From positions 35,783,022-35,847,021 of the forward strand of contig CM033399.1 of NCBI GenBank assembly GCA_019426215.1: a stretch of 64,000 nt of DNA, given 5' to 3'. The stretch's first letter is position 1. Each line of letters opens with the position of its first letter. The notes beneath the pieces are model-generated. The model saw only the letters and a list, made by a program, of their open reading frames with translations. It was not told where the DNA came from and did no database searches. Below, piece after piece: positions 1-13,067 of the stretch. Both the position numbers and the translations under genes were made by a program. The DNA comes from Buddleja alternifolia (Eukaryota; Streptophyta; Magnoliopsida; Lamiales; Scrophulariaceae).

Positions 1-21
1 AGAAAAGTCATAAAACGAGGG

Positions 22-212
22 AGAGACCGAATGATATTGGTGGTTCCGAGGAGTTGGACTCCGGAGTTATATCCACCACACAATATATTAAAATATTGGG
101 GCTCGTCAAAAGATATATATATTTTATTATATTTTAATATATTTTGTGATGGATATGGCCCGAAGTTGGATTTTCGGGAGTCACCAAATATCACCCGAGA
201 GACCGATGATCA
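22..212. repeat. Imperfect foldback (inverted repeat), about 190 bp
   Basis: The arm at about 22-85 (gagagaccgaatgatattgg and on) pairs imperfectly with about 145-210, whose reverse complement starts ggtctctcgggtgatatttg. The loop is AT-rich. It is a small MITE-like hairpin with no coding capacity; the 61-residue ORF across it is incidental. I found no clear target duplication. From 213 to 428 I see only AT-rich spacer. Confidence 0.5.
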
Positions 213-685
213 CTAACAATTCGCTCTGGTTTATATCAGCGCAGCCAAATAAGTGCAAGATAAAAGTTGACAAATATATGGACATACTACGCTTCATTTG
301 CGTAAGAAGATTTGAAAATAAATAAATAAGAATTATTGAAGTCCCAGTCATAGTCATTAATGTCTCCCCCTCTAGAACTGTATGGTATGGTATCCCAGCT
401 AAAAAGCTTTGGCTTGTTTATATATATATTATGATGTACGGATACTCTTAAAATTAATTTTGTGTAGTATTATATTCATATTGTACCCATATCCGGCACG
501 TTTATACTCAGATACCGTATCCGAACCATTTTTTAAGTATCCAAAAATAAAAAGAAAAGAGAAAATTCTGAATACCGTATCTGACACAAAATTTAAAGTA
601 TCCGACACGTTTTAGATACCAAATAGAGTATTTTTTAAATATTTTACAATACATTTTGGACTAAAATAGGAAAAGAGATAATATT

Positions 686-2201
686 TGTTGGTCCCAAGTG
701 GCATACGAAATGATCTAGAAGGGGGGAGGGTTGAATAGACCCTGAAGTCTTTTTCGACTTCAAAAGATTTCGTACTAAAATGGTTTTTGGACGCTTGAAA
801 TGTAGACGCTTAACTGAGCGTTTACTTTGAAATATAGGCGCTTAGGTTAAGCGTCTGATGAAGACTGGTTTTTGGAGAGTTAACTTAGACTTCAAGATTT
901 GAATACTTTAACCGAGTGGGCTTAAGCGTTCAGTTCTTTAATCAGTGTTAGCACAGCGGAATGATTTTTGTAGTCTTCTTTTAAAAGCTTTAGCGTCACA
1001 AGAAGTTTCTTAGTTGCTTAGCGTTTGATTGTGTTTTACTTAATCAGTTTATGATATGACAATATGAATGCTGAAAGTAAAATAAAGAACAGTATTTGTA
1101 AGGTTCGTTGGGTGGTGTAATCCCAACTACGTCCTTCTTCTCCTCGAACACTTGGAGGCAATCCACTAAAATGATTCTAAAAAAATCACACAGAATCTTC
1201 TACAAATTAGGGAGAGATGGATGTTGGTGACTTGAGCTCCTTGATCACACAGATTTTTGCTCCAAATCACTTCAATCCCCTTGCTTCTTTCACCCAGAAA
1301 TAATGCAAGTATCCAACTTCGACTTCACACAGATCGCGAGGCTTGGATGGGGTTTTCTAAAATAGTTTGTTTGATTTTGATAAAGTTCAAACAACTAGGA
1401 ATATCTCAGTAGTAATGTGGGTTTCTCCGAAAAAAATGTTTGAAATATTGGGTTGACTGTCTCAGGATTCGAAGAAAAGCAAAGAGAATATTTTCTTGAA
1501 AGTTTTGGCTTTTCTGAGATTGTAAGGAATGAGACTTCAATGCAACAGCAATTCGACTTGATAATTGTTCTCTGTATTTGGCTTGTTGTTGAAGTCCTAT
1601 TTATAGACATTCTTGGAAAAAGTGTCTGTTTGACACATGCAAGGACGCGTGTCTCTCACTTTCGCGAGTGAACAACTTTTGTCCTTTTTCTTGAAAATCT
1701 GCTGCACAAAAGTTGGTGCTGTAGTCTTTGAATAGTTGACAGTCCAATAGGGTGGCTTCTCCGCACGTCTGAAAGTACTTATCACATTTAATGCTCTTAT
1801 CAGTATTTAATGCATTTGAGTTAAATGTCCGTTGGCATTTAATGCTTTGAGAATATTTGCATTAAAACTCCTTCTGGACTTAAAAATACATTCAGGTGAA
1901 ATCACTTCTGTCCTATAAGATAACGCTTGATATAGCTGGTCAATTGGACGCTTGGAGACTTTATCTTCATTCAGAATTCAGGCGCTTGAGTCTTCGAACT
2001 TTACCACTGATAAACTCACTCAGAAATTATCAGACGCTCAGCCTAAGACTACTTAGCCTAACAATCTAGAATAGAAACAAAACCTATTAAACCTATTACA
2101 AATCTAACGCTTCAAAGTTGAAAAACAAACTTACATATTTTTGGGGTCTAACAAAGGTCCTAATTGTCATCATCAAAACATCCAACATGAAATTCCTAAC
2201 A
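686..2201 (-). repeat. 3' LTR of the SIRE-type element
   Basis: About 1516 bp, matching 13068-14585 along its whole length with scattered substitutions and a different G-run length near the edge. A TATAAATAG box on the minus strand lies at 1597-1605. It contains many copies of the words gacgctt/aagcgtc. Small ORFs inside it are not genes. Confidence 0.93.
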
Positions 2202-2213
2202 ATTTCCCCCTTT
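2202..2213 (-). promoter_or_regulatory. Polypurine tract of the SIRE-type element
   Basis: On the minus strand the sequence just before the 3' LTR reads aaaaagggggaaat. This is the usual plus-strand DNA primer position, immediately next to the TGTTAGG LTR start. Confidence 0.8.
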
Positions 2214-2435
2214 TTGATGATGGCAATACTTACTCTTTTATAGTTCAAGAGTTAGACAGCCAAGATAAAAGTTAGCTTTGATTAGATAATGTTAGTTAAA
2301 GTTAGTTACGCTTCAACGAGATGTTTCAGCTGAAAAAAAATGCATTTTATATATATCAGTGATTACAAGCATTTTTACAACTGAACAAACAAAGATATAA
2401 GAGACAAGAATATAGATAATGCAGATCAGAAGGCT

Positions 2436-5400
2436 TTAACGTCTTGGTCTAACTTTGTATCGCTTGGGCATTTCAGCTCGGATAGCTTCAGTTAGATAAT
2501 ATTCCAGAGTCATCATCGCTTCATGATCTTTGTTGATTATGAGCTTATTTTCTTCTTTCTGTCTCTTCTTGAAAGCAGTAAAATGATTGTCCCAATCAGT
2601 TGGGTCAATACCAATATACCTTAGGTAAATTCTGAAAGATTGGATGAAGTCAGTCAACTTCCTTTCTTTAGCTAAGATTCTTGGATCTGTAGGTTCTGGA
2701 ATAGATGTTCTTTGAAGAGGGATATCAAACTGTTCAAGCAGTGCCCGAGAAGGTATTGGTAGATTTGGATATAGTGCTTGTGGGGTTTCTCTTAGCGTTC
2801 TACTAGACGCTCTAGCAGAAGCACTTACCTCAGAAGCAGTTATCCAAGAAGGGAGATTTAGCGCAGAAGGAGAAGGAAAAACTTGACGCTTAGGAGACGG
2901 AGGCTCTTGAGCTTTTGAACTAGACGCTTTCCTCTTTTCTCCTTTCTTCTTCTTTTTCCCCTTATTGCCATCATCAGACTTTAGAAAATGATCGGTGAGT
3001 AAACTGACCTGATGAGCATTCTGAGACATAGAATCTGTGATGTCGTCCAGACGCTTGTCGAATCGTTCCTGCAGGGCGAGGAGCTTGGCGCTGGTAGCAT
3101 CATTCAGAGAAGTCTCAAGGGTTTCAAGGCGCTTTTCAAGCTCTTCTTTCATGGCAAGTTGGTTTGCTTGAGTGGCATCATGCATTTCTTGAAAGTCTTG
3201 TTTGCACTCACCAACAGCCGCTTGAGCTAAACTACGCATATGAGCAATTTGAGCGCTCATAACGTTAGTCTCAATTTTTGCCAAATCGTCTTTAATCTAG
3301 TGGAGAGATTCTTCGTTCTGAGTAGCATGGGCACTGATATTCTCCAAAACGGATTTGAGCAAAGGATCGAAAGATTGACTCTCATATAGACGAACCGCTT
3401 GAGGAGCCGGTCGCTTGAACCTGGATGAGTGTTTGAGAGAGTCAATAGGAACTTGATATGCGTGATCAAAGACAGTACCTCGTATGTCAAGAGAAAGATC
3501 CTCAGCAATATCATCAGCAACGGGTTCAGGAGCGTCAGGAAGATCCTCTGGTGGAGACGCTTGAACGGGTTCTTCAACAGACGCTGGAATACTTGTGACT
3601 TCAGACGTGAATGCTTCCACTGACTTAGCAGGCGCTTCCTCAAGCGCTGACTCAGGTTCACGAAAGTCATCGAATTGGAAGTTCCAATTTGCTAAATCGT
3701 CATAAGAAGTGGACGCAGCTTCCAAAAGTTTCGTGAGTCTGGTTCTAGTCATACAAGTACTGGAAATGAATGTGCGAAGGGGACTATCAATGGCCCGGAT
3801 GTGCATTGGACCAATGATATCTAGCACATGATTCGGAAAGACTTTGGACGGCACTTGACAAATGGAAAAGATTGAATCTGGGCAGTAATTTCGAGAGAAT
3901 CCAATCAAACAGTCAGAGGGAAGAGACTTGAGATGCTGATCCTCAGGCACGTAAGCAACGTAGTACTCTTCTAAATATGGATAGATCGCTTGAGCTAGTC
4001 CCTGATTTCTTTCAAGCAGTGAGAGGACAAACTCATAATGATTGAGTACCTCTTTGCGGATAGAAGGGAGCAGAGGATATCCTTGAAAAGAGTTGATGAC
4101 GGAGCCGTTCCATTGTCGGAGATTGGCAATGAAGATTTTGTCGAACAGAGATAAGGGAGTCATAATCTTCACCATCAAATTGAAATTATCCTCGCAGTGG
4201 CTCGGAGCGAAATTCAAGCATGATACAAAAGAGGTACCACTGGAAGATGTTTGAGCGTTGAAAAGTAGAAGAGTATTGGACAATCGGTGAAGCTCTTGAC
4301 GCAGACACTGCTCAATTTGATGTCTAACGAGTGGGAGCTTTAGAACAGGTCCAACTCTCTGTTGACGCTGCTTTAGGCAATGTTTGGCGAACTGACGCTT
4401 CTTGTCATGCATGCCTATGCCAAATAAATGGAGAGCTTGGACTAACTCTGAGAATGTATATTTGTTTCCCACATACGTTTCAACCCAGTTAACTTCATTC
4501 ATGCAGTAATCTGTTCCAGCATTGACCATAGCGCGAATGCCTTCATGATGAATATCTCTGATAGATTCAAAGCGATATCTATCAGTTTGATAGTTGGCAT
4601 TCCAGACGCTGTCAAAATATGCATCAGCTTCAATCCTGGATCAAATCTGTGAGAGATTCTAGACGTTCACCGGCATGAACTGTTTTATTTTTCCATAAGC
4701 GAAGTGGATTGACTAGGGCTAGGTTTTCAGGACTATTCGCAATATGAGGAAAGTGTGTGTAACCTTCTCGGTTCAATATTGCCTCTGATGGATTGAGAAA
4801 GCTAAGGCGAAGAGGTTCGTATACACGAATATTATAGTCTCTGAGAGCAAAACCTGTACTCTTGCTGTGGCCATAGTCTAAGTAATATGCCAGATCCACA
4901 TCACATCTAGGAGTTCGACCTCCTTATCTGTCTTGTTGAAGAATGAGAGAGGATGGTATTTGACCAGGAGTTTTTTCCAGTTCAATGGCTCTATAATACT
5001 TTCTCTCAATTTCTGTTAGTGCAGCGTTAAACACTGTATCCCTGATTTGACGGTCAGAATCAATCAATAGGGCAAGGTCATTCTCAGCAGCAATGTATCT
5101 TTCTTCATTGTATCCTGCAGGAATGAAATCTTCTTCGAGCGCTGGGGGCATATAGTTGATTGAATGATCAATTGTCTTCAGCGTGTCGAGTTTGAAGAAG
5201 TGTCTAGGCGCTGGAACGTCTTCAGCAATGCTCTGACCTTCTGAGCGTGCCTCTGTTATAGCTGGAATAGGGATTGATGTCCGAACCTCTTTAATAGCAG
5301 GTTCCTCAGCGTCAATTGCAGCAATTTCTGCGGCAACATCTTTAGCAATAGCCACAACTTCTGTCATCTCAACATCTAGGAGGACATCTGTTGATGCTTC

Positions 5401-6669
5401 AGCAGCGGTTGGAACTATAGTTGTAATACAAGAACTATCCTCTATAAGAGCAGGATCTTTTACAGATGTAGGAATAGAAATGCTGTGGGAAGAAATAAAC
5501 TTACCCTGAGAACTTGTCTCAACAGCAATACTTTGAGCGCTTGGCTCAACAGTCTCAGGCTCTTCAGGAACATGAGCAACTCGACGCTTGCTAGTCCTGG
5601 AATGCTTGAAGATTTTCTTCACGTTGACTCATTCAACGAGCTTAAGCGGTGGAGCGGGAGGATCAACAGCTGGTTCTTCAAAGTCTATTTATTTGATGAT
5701 CTCTTCCAGTTTCCTCCTCTTGAGAGGTAACTTGTCCTCAGCATCCTCATCGTTTTCCTCATCATCCTTTTGAGGAGAAGGGACAAATTGAGCCTTGGGC
5801 TTTCTGGGAGCCCTCTTCTTTGTTGCAGCCGGACGCTTCACGGCTTCTTTTGGCACTGGACGCTCTGCTTCCTCATCGGACGCTTGACGTACTTCCAGAC
5901 GCTCAGATAGTGGTTTAGCAGCACCACCAATTTTGGGAGGATTGAAGAGATTATTCAGAATCCTTCTTCCCAGCAACTTGGTCTTATTCAACGGGAGACC
6001 AGACGAGTATACACACAGTGATTTGTACAGTAGGTCACTTAGAACAAGCCCATAAGGTTTATTCGAGGCGCTTAAACAGTCCTGAAACCTTCCAAAAATG
6101 TACTCACTCCAGTTGATCTTGATGTTGAGGAGTATAGCAGTCATCATCTGAAATTGTACTGGGTTTACCTTATCAAAGGTTCCAACTCGGCATTCTATGA
6201 TCTTGCTGCAGAAATCAGCCAACAGTCGGTATTTGGATACCAATTTTTTCTTTTCAAAGTACTGAGTGTAGGGTACACCGTCGTACGCACTCATGGTTGT
6301 CCATGCTTCCTTGATTTGTTTTAAAGTAACACAATCCAATGCCTCACCCTCATTCGGAAGATTGAAGTTCTCGGCAATGGAGACAGCAGACAAAATAAAT
6401 TCCTTGGGAGGCTCCTTCTTGGATAGAGGAATTAGACAAGAGATAGACTTCTTGTCCTCTGAAAGTTTAGCAGTCTTCCAGAAGGTGTCGACTTTAGTCA
6501 GAAACAGATAGGAGTATTGGGTCAAGAAAGGTTTAAGCCCAGCTTTGACTACCATGTCTGTTAGATTGATCTGAGGTTGTTCATAAAGGAATTTCCAATC
6601 GACGACAATGCCTTCAGTAACCTTGATGGTAAGTTCGGCAGAAGTAGACGAAGATTTCTTTGGTGCCAT
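2436..6669 (-). pseudogene. Long 3' (env-like position) ORF of the copia element, broken
   Basis: One reading frame of about 4.2 kb follows RT-RNase H and precedes the 3' LTR, the position of the env-like ORF of SIRE elements. Its start is probably the Met at 6669 (MAPKKSS). It is interrupted by in-frame stops at about 5689, 4924 and 3297 and by one frameshift near 4.6 kb; open stretches are 5689-6789, 4924-5622, 4630-4899, 3297-4529 and 2436-3284. The first part is globular without recognised motifs and ends in a Lys/Arg/Pro-rich tail; the middle is Glu/Ala/Pro-rich; the last part has a heptad-type coiled coil (about 3050-3280) and a Lys-rich patch (GKKKKKGEKRK). I see no convincing signal peptide or membrane anchor, so envelope function is not supported. 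Function unknown. Confidence 0.75.
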
Positions 6670-7494
6670 TTTTAGTGAAAGAGATGAACTGAGATTTTCT
6701 TTTTCTTTGAGAGAGAGAGAATAAAGTTTGCAGATATGTTTGAGTAAGAGTAAATGGTTTTTCTGCAGAGATTGTGTTTTAAATGACACAGCAGTTAATT
6801 TTTTGAAACTTGTGTTCTCTTGTCTCTGTAGGATTCAAACACGTGTAAAGAGTTTTAATCTTAGCCATGAATTCATTAACTGCGGACTTGAGTTTTGTGT
6901 AATAGAGAGAAGTTACTTTTGGTAATTTTCATATATAAAGATTTGACATCCGAGTTAAAGTTTTAAAAACGTTTGGCATTTTCAGAGTGTAACGCACACG
7001 CCTGTTTGTACACTGACACGTACACATACACGTGCTATCTCTGAACCGTCATTTTGAAAAAGTTTTGATTACCCGCCAGTTTGATGTGATAGAAGCGTGC
7101 AAGTAGAGTACAAAATAAACTTTTGAGTCTACCCACTACTTCAAAAAGCTTGTAAACTTTATGCATGACTTGTAAAAATATATTTTTATATTAAGAGATG
7201 AATGGAATTGGTTCAACGCTTAACTGATACCACTTGTTGGTATATGAAAATTAGACGCTTAGGATTGAAAAGACTTTTATGTTTGAGCGTCCAATATTTT
7301 ATGCATAAGTAATACTGAGCGTTGATGATCATGCATCTGAAAATTTTGATCATTGACGCTTGTAGTTATGGTCAAGTACAACTTTAAGGTTCCCCCTAAA
7401 TTTGATAACTTGTAATAGTTAGGAAAATCTTTTAGACACAAATTAAGTGGATTCCCCCTAAATTATATGTCTAATAAAATATGATGCAAAATGA

Positions 7495-9570
7495 TTAAGC
7501 ATTTAAATCAATCATACCTAATTCACTTCTCAAAGTGAGAAAACGTTGTTCGTTGAGTGCTTTGGTGAAGATATCTGCCAATTGTTTGTCAGTTCCAAAA
7601 AAGTGCATGTAGATATCTTTATTTTGAACGTGGTCACGAAGGAAATGGTATCTAATGTCAATGTGTTTGGTTCTGGAATGAAGAACAGGGTTTTGAGTCA
7701 TGGCTAGAGTGCTTTGGTTATCACAATGAATGGGGGTTGGACCTAGGATTGTTCCATAATCTCTAAGTTGTTGCCTCATCCATAATTCTTGTGCACAACA
7801 ACTTCCTGCAGCTACATACTCAGCTTCGGCTGTGGAGGTAGCTATGGATTGTTGTTTCTTGCTATGCCATGAAACTAACCTATCACCTAGAAATTGACAA
7901 GTACCACTAGTGCTTTTACGATCTATTTTGCAACCTGCAAAATCTGCATCTGAGTAACCAATTAGTTCAAAAGGAGAATTCCTAGGATACCATAAGCCCA
8001 CATTCTGTGTGCCTTTCAGGTATTTAAGGATCTTCTTGGCTGCAATTAAGTGTGACTCTTTAGAATCAACTTGAAATCGTGCACACATGCATACCGAAAA
8101 CATAATATCAGGTCTACTGGCAGTAAGATAAAGAAGTGATCCAATGATACCTCTATAATTAGTGATATCAACTTTCTTTCCACTTTCATCTTTATCTAAC
8201 TTAAGCGTTTGGCTCATTGGAATTTTTGAATATGATGCATTTTCCATACCAAATTTCTTAATCATATCTCTTGTATATTTAGCTTGGTTAATAAATATTC
8301 CATTAGGGAGTTGTTTAACTTGTAATCTTAAGCAGAAAGTTAATTCACCCATCATGCTCATTTCAAATTGTTCTTGCATCATTTTCGAGAATTTCTCACG
8401 CAGACGCTTGTTAGTAGAGCCAAATATGATATCATCAACATAAATTTGGACTAAGAGAATATCTTCGTTATTGGTAATTTTAAATAACGTTGTATCAACG
8501 CTGCCTTTTGAAAAGCCTTTACCAATAAGAAAGATAGAGAGAGTGTCATACCATGCTCGGGGTGCTTGCTTAAGCCCATAAAGTGCTTTGTCTAGCTTGT
8601 AAACCATACCCTTACCATGATTGTTGATGAATCCTAGTGGTTTCTCCACATATACTTCTTCTTGGAGTTTACCATTCAGGAAGGCACTCTTCACGTCCAT
8701 CTGATACACCATGAACTTGTTGAACGCTGCATATGCTAGAAACATGCGGATTGCTTCAAGACGAGCGACAGGAACGTATGTCTCATCAAAGTCAATACCC
8801 TCCTCTTGGTAATATCCTTGAGCTACAAGTCTGGCCTTGTTTCTTATCACAATGCCGTTCTCATCCATCTTATTTCTATATACCCATCTAGTTTCAATAA
8901 CTCCTTGGTGAGTTGGCCTTGGTACTAGCATCCAAACCTTATTTCGTTCAAACTGATTAAGCTCTTCTTGCATAGCTTCAATCCAACTTGGGTCGCTTAG
9001 CGCTTCATCCACTTTCTTAGGTTCCATTTGAGATAGAAAGCTTGCGAACATAGCCTCATTGAATGTAGCGGCTCTAGTCCTAACAGGCGCTCCAATATCT
9101 CCAATAATTTGCTCTGGTGGATGATCACGCAGCCATAGTCTGTCTGGTTGGAAGGGGTTAGGAGGTTGAACAGGCGCTTGAGGATCATACGCTTGACTAC
9201 CTTCTGCGTAGGCGCTCCAAGTTCACAATTCCTTGTGTGCTCTTGATGATCACTCTCTTCATGATCATCAGTATTTCTTACATGATTATCCAGAGTAATC
9301 TCACGAGTAATCTTAGGAGGAGACACTGAGATCTCATCATCATCATCACTGTCATCATCAATGGTAACCTTAGACGCTTGATGACATAGATCTTCAACTC
9401 CTACATCATTTATATTAACCTTACTCGGTTCTTGGTTAGCATCATCAAAAACAACATGAATAGATTCCTCTACCTTCGATTTGATCTTATTTAGGATGCG
9501 AAAATTGTTTCCATTTTTGGCGTAGCCTAGAAATATTCCCTCATCCGCTTTAGAATCAAATGTTTTTAGG
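7495..9570 (-). pseudogene. Ty1/copia reverse transcriptase-RNase H region
   Basis: The 3' half of pol. The best frame is open from 9051 to 7495 (518 codons). The copia RT domain includes [15 protein letters not shown], the DVKSAFLNG motif and the catalytic YVDDIIFG box. RNase H follows ([28 protein letters not shown] near the C terminus). Upstream, 9570-9060 encodes the integrase-RT linker, but a one-base frameshift near 9.20-9.24 kb separates it from RT, and a TAA at about 9571-9573 ends the integrase frame. The protein would copy the element RNA into DNA in virus-like particles; as it stands the polyprotein cannot be made whole. Confidence 0.9.
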
Positions 9571-10565
9571 CTTTAGGATCCATTATTATGAATAAAACAC
9601 TTAGAACCAAAGACGTGAAAATATGAAACATTTGGCTTACGTCCCTTCCACAGTTCATATGGAGTTTTCCCATGCTGTTTGTTGATCATGCAACGATTTT
9701 GAGTGTAACAGGCAGTGTTGATCGCTTCGGCCCAAAACCTAGGAGCAAGCTTGGACTCTGCTAACATTGTCCTAGCGGCTTCCTTTAGCGTTCTGTTCCG
9801 GCGCTCAGCGACACCATTCTGTTGGGGAGTTCTGGGAGCTGAATACTCATGATGTATTTCATTCTCTGCACAAAACTTCTCAATAATCTTGTTAGAAAAC
9901 TCAGTACCGTGATCACTTCTTATTCTTGAAATTTTAAGATCTTTCAATGTTTGAAGTTGTCGAATAAGCGTTGTTAACTTGTCACATGTTTCATCTTTGG
10001 ATGAAAGAAATTCCACCCAAGTAAATCGAGAGAAATCATCTACTATCACCAAAATATACTTTTTGCCGCTTACACTGATCGTTTGAACAGGTCCAAACAG
10101 ATCCATGTGAAGTAGTTCAAGTATTCTAGAGGTAGATAGATGAGGTTTTCTCTTGAACGATGACTTAACTTGTTTACCCATTTGACAAGCGTCACAAAGA
10201 CGATCCTTGTGAAATGGTCCATTTGGTAATCCCTCTACAAGATTTTGACTTATAAGCTGAGAGATTGTCTTAAAGTTGAGGTGATTCATTTTTCTATGCC
10301 ATAACCAACCCATTTTATATTCATTTTTAGCAACAAAACAAGTTGAGTTGTTATCAAGTGTTGAACCCCAATCTACCAAATATACGTTGTTAGTTCTTTT
10401 TTCTTTCAATTTAGTAGACTTAGTCTTAGCGTCATTTATATAGCAACAGTCGCTTGAGAATATGACTTCAAAGCCTTTATCAAAAAATTGACTTATGCTT
10501 AATAAATTGTGCTTCAGACCCTCAACATAGTAGACATCACTTATCATGATGTTCCCCCTATGCAC
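9571..10565 (-). pseudogene. Ty1/copia GAG-pre-integrase and integrase region
   Basis: About 330 codons. A GAG-pre-integrase segment leads into a zinc-binding HHCC motif (HRKMNHLN ... CDACQMGK) and the retroviral integrase core: first Asp in HMDLFGP, second in RSDHGTEF, Glu in QQNGVAERRNRTL. The frame ends at a TAA where related elements continue to RT, so this is a nonsense mutation. Upstream it is disconnected from protease by an extra G near 10572. Role: insertion of the cDNA into the genome. Confidence 0.9.
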
Positions 10566-10572
10566 AGTCCCC

Positions 10573-10760
10573 TATACCTTTGGTTTTACCTTTGGAGTTG
10601 TCACCAAATACAACCTGAGGACCATTGGCAGCTTGATAGTGGATCAGAAGATCTTTGGAACCAGTCATGTGCCTTGACGATCCACTATCGAAGTACCACA
10701 CAGATGTATCGGCTCTAGCTCTAGGTACCTGCAATCAAAAGGGAAGTTCTATTTCTGTTC
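10573..10760 (-). pseudogene. Ty1/copia aspartic protease region
   Basis: The minus-strand translation shows the protease active-site run WYFDSGSSRHMTGS (about 10655-10700), followed by a short beta-rich segment that runs toward the GAG-pre-integrase. One extra G near 10572 shifts the frame before integrase. It would process the Gag-Pol polyprotein. Confidence 0.8.
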
Positions 10761-10884
10761 AGGTACCCATTGTTGCTTGGGTCCTTTAACATTAGTAACA
10801 TTGTTAGAATGAATTAGAACTTTAGGAACCCATATTTGCCTGGTCTTCATTTTAGGAATACTGGCCTTTTTGGGTTTCAAAAAT

Positions 10885-12966
10885 TTATTGTGTGTGCTTT
10901 TTGGGTGTATAATAATAATATCCTTGATTATAATGGTAGTCATAATCATAGTCATAATCATAATCATCATAGTATCGATAATATGATCTTAACTGTCTTG
11001 GATATTGACGCTGGTATTTCCTTGGCGCTGGCTTGGGTTGCACTTTTGGTGCTGGACGCTTAGCGCTTGATTCATAGTGGTCAGTCTTATCTTTAGCCTT
11101 TTGAGCGTTTGGATAAACCCGTCTTTGTGAATCATTTGCCTTAGCGTTACCCTTGCCTGAGTTAGCTTTGACTTTCTCATTTGGCCTCTTACCATTGTCA
11201 CTAGGTTCATTTTGTGTTTGACCTTGTGAACCTTTTTCAACAAAGATAACACCCTTTCCTTTGTTGTTTGCCGTAACATTAGATTTATTGGGTTGTTTAC
11301 CGAGTTTATCGCATCCCAAACCGGTCTTCTTACCAAAAAATCTTGTTACTTCAGTCACATTATCTAACTTTCTAGAAGCTTTTGATAATGATGAGATGAG
11401 CTGCTCTGATTTAGCAAGTCTATCGATCAAATCAGCTTCTCTCTTGACTATTATATCAAGATCGCTTTTTAATTGAATAATTTCACTCTCAAGTGATTGG
11501 TTCTTCTCAATGCACTGTTGCTGAACTTGCAACTCTGCTTTGAGCGTTACTTTATCTCTTGTGAGTGATGAAATAATAGCGAGATCATTTTGATATATTT
11601 TGGCAGCTTCTTGACATTCATTGTAGTATTCTTTGACTTTGTCAAGTAATTCATCATAAGAGAGAGGAACAAATAATTCATTGATTACCTCAGGAGACGC
11701 TTCATCATCTCTGGCCATGAGACATATGAGCGCTGAGTCATCTAATGGCTCATCATCGTCGCTACTCTCTTCTGATGATTCTAAATCTTCAGGTGCGGAT
11801 GCTAGTTCTGATTCCGCTAGCAAACCTTGTTGACGAAGGTTGCTCCTGAATTGGTTTCTATCCAAGTAATCTTGCCTTGAGGGCTTGGATACGTTTGGAT
11901 AAGTGCAATTTACCTGGTAGTGCCCTGGTTTCCTGCAATTGTAACAAAGATTAGTTTTCATTTTTTGTTCATTTGTTAACCTTGCAATGTGTGGTCTTGA
12001 GACCACTGGAGCTGAGAGATTTTGAGTAGACGCTTGGTACTGAACAGGCGCTTGGGGTGAAGGAACAGATTATTGAGGCGCTTGAAGCTGTTGTTGCATC
12101 GGAGAAGGTGCTTGATATGAACTTTGTCCTTGATTATTGAAACCTTTTCCTTTCTTTTCATATCTCAAGAACTTTTTGAATCTATTCAGCAAAGCTAATT
12201 CCTCTTCTTCATTGATATCTAAATTCTTTCCTTTATTGCCCGATTTGCCTTTGATTGATGCTATAAGCGCTCCAGATTCAATCACCGGACTACTCACAAC
12301 ATCACTAGCAGAATTCAACTCGAACTCAAATGCTTTGAGCTCTGAAAAGGCGTCTTCTGGAGTTAGGAGATCCAGCATGTTTGATTCTCTCATAGCGGTT
12401 GTCTTCATCAGAAATTTACTTGGTAAACTTCTAAAGATCTTAACCACCATTTCTCGATTCTGCAAATCCATTCCCAACGATGTAAGTTTTGTAACTAGAA
12501 CTGTAAATCTTATATCTAATTGCTCTAAAGTTTCATTGGGTAGCATCTTAAATCCGTTAAACTTTTCCTTGGCAATGGAAAATTTATTTTCTTTGATCTG
12601 AGCTGAACCACCACAAATTGTAGCCAACTTATCCCATATTTCTTTAGTGGTTTTGCAAGACTTGATCTTGTTAAATAAGTTGTCATTATCACCAATAGCC
12701 GTATATAGAGCGTTACGACCAACATTGTCCAAATTAGCTCTTCGACGCTCATCTGGAGACCATTCTTGTTTTGGTTTCTCAACGTAACCATCGGGAGTTT
12801 CTTCCGTGGCTCCAGGCGCTCTTGTGATAACTTTATATATTTTGATTGGCCCATCTGAAATAATATCGCACATGTCATCATCACATGAACAAAGATATGT
12901 AAATGCTTTGACTTTCCATGTGTCATAATTTGACTCAGTCAGTTTGGGAACTTTAGCAAATGCCAT
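10885..12966 (-). pseudogene. Ty1/copia gag with a CCHC zinc knuckle
   Basis: A frame of about 690 codons. The N-terminal part (MAFAKVPKLTESNYDTWK) is the copia-type Gag (UBN2-like) domain. After it comes a Gln/Pro/Ser-rich stretch with an in-frame TAA at 12070-12072, then the zinc knuckle CYNCRKPGHYQVNC and a Lys-rich, low-complexity tail with Asp/Tyr repeats near 10.9 kb. Gag packages the element RNA. The internal stop leaves an N-terminal fragment without the zinc knuckle. Confidence 0.88.
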
Positions 12967-13051
12967 AACGAAAATTTTAAAAGCAACTAGATTTTGAAAC
13001 AGGATCTAAACAAGCAGTTATGCTTGGAAATTTTTCAAATTTCAACTTTAA

Positions 13052-13065
13052 CCGCTCTGATACCA
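13052..13065 (-). promoter_or_regulatory. Primer binding site (initiator Met-tRNA type)
   Basis: The minus strand reads TGGTATCAGAGCGG two bases inside the 5' LTR, the standard plant tRNA-iMet primer site. It fixes the element's orientation. Confidence 0.93.
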
Positions 13066-13067
13066 CT

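Noticed and set aside
1395..1785. Short ORFs repeated at 13.8-14.2 kb
   Set aside because: They lie in both LTRs and are duplicated only because the LTRs are.
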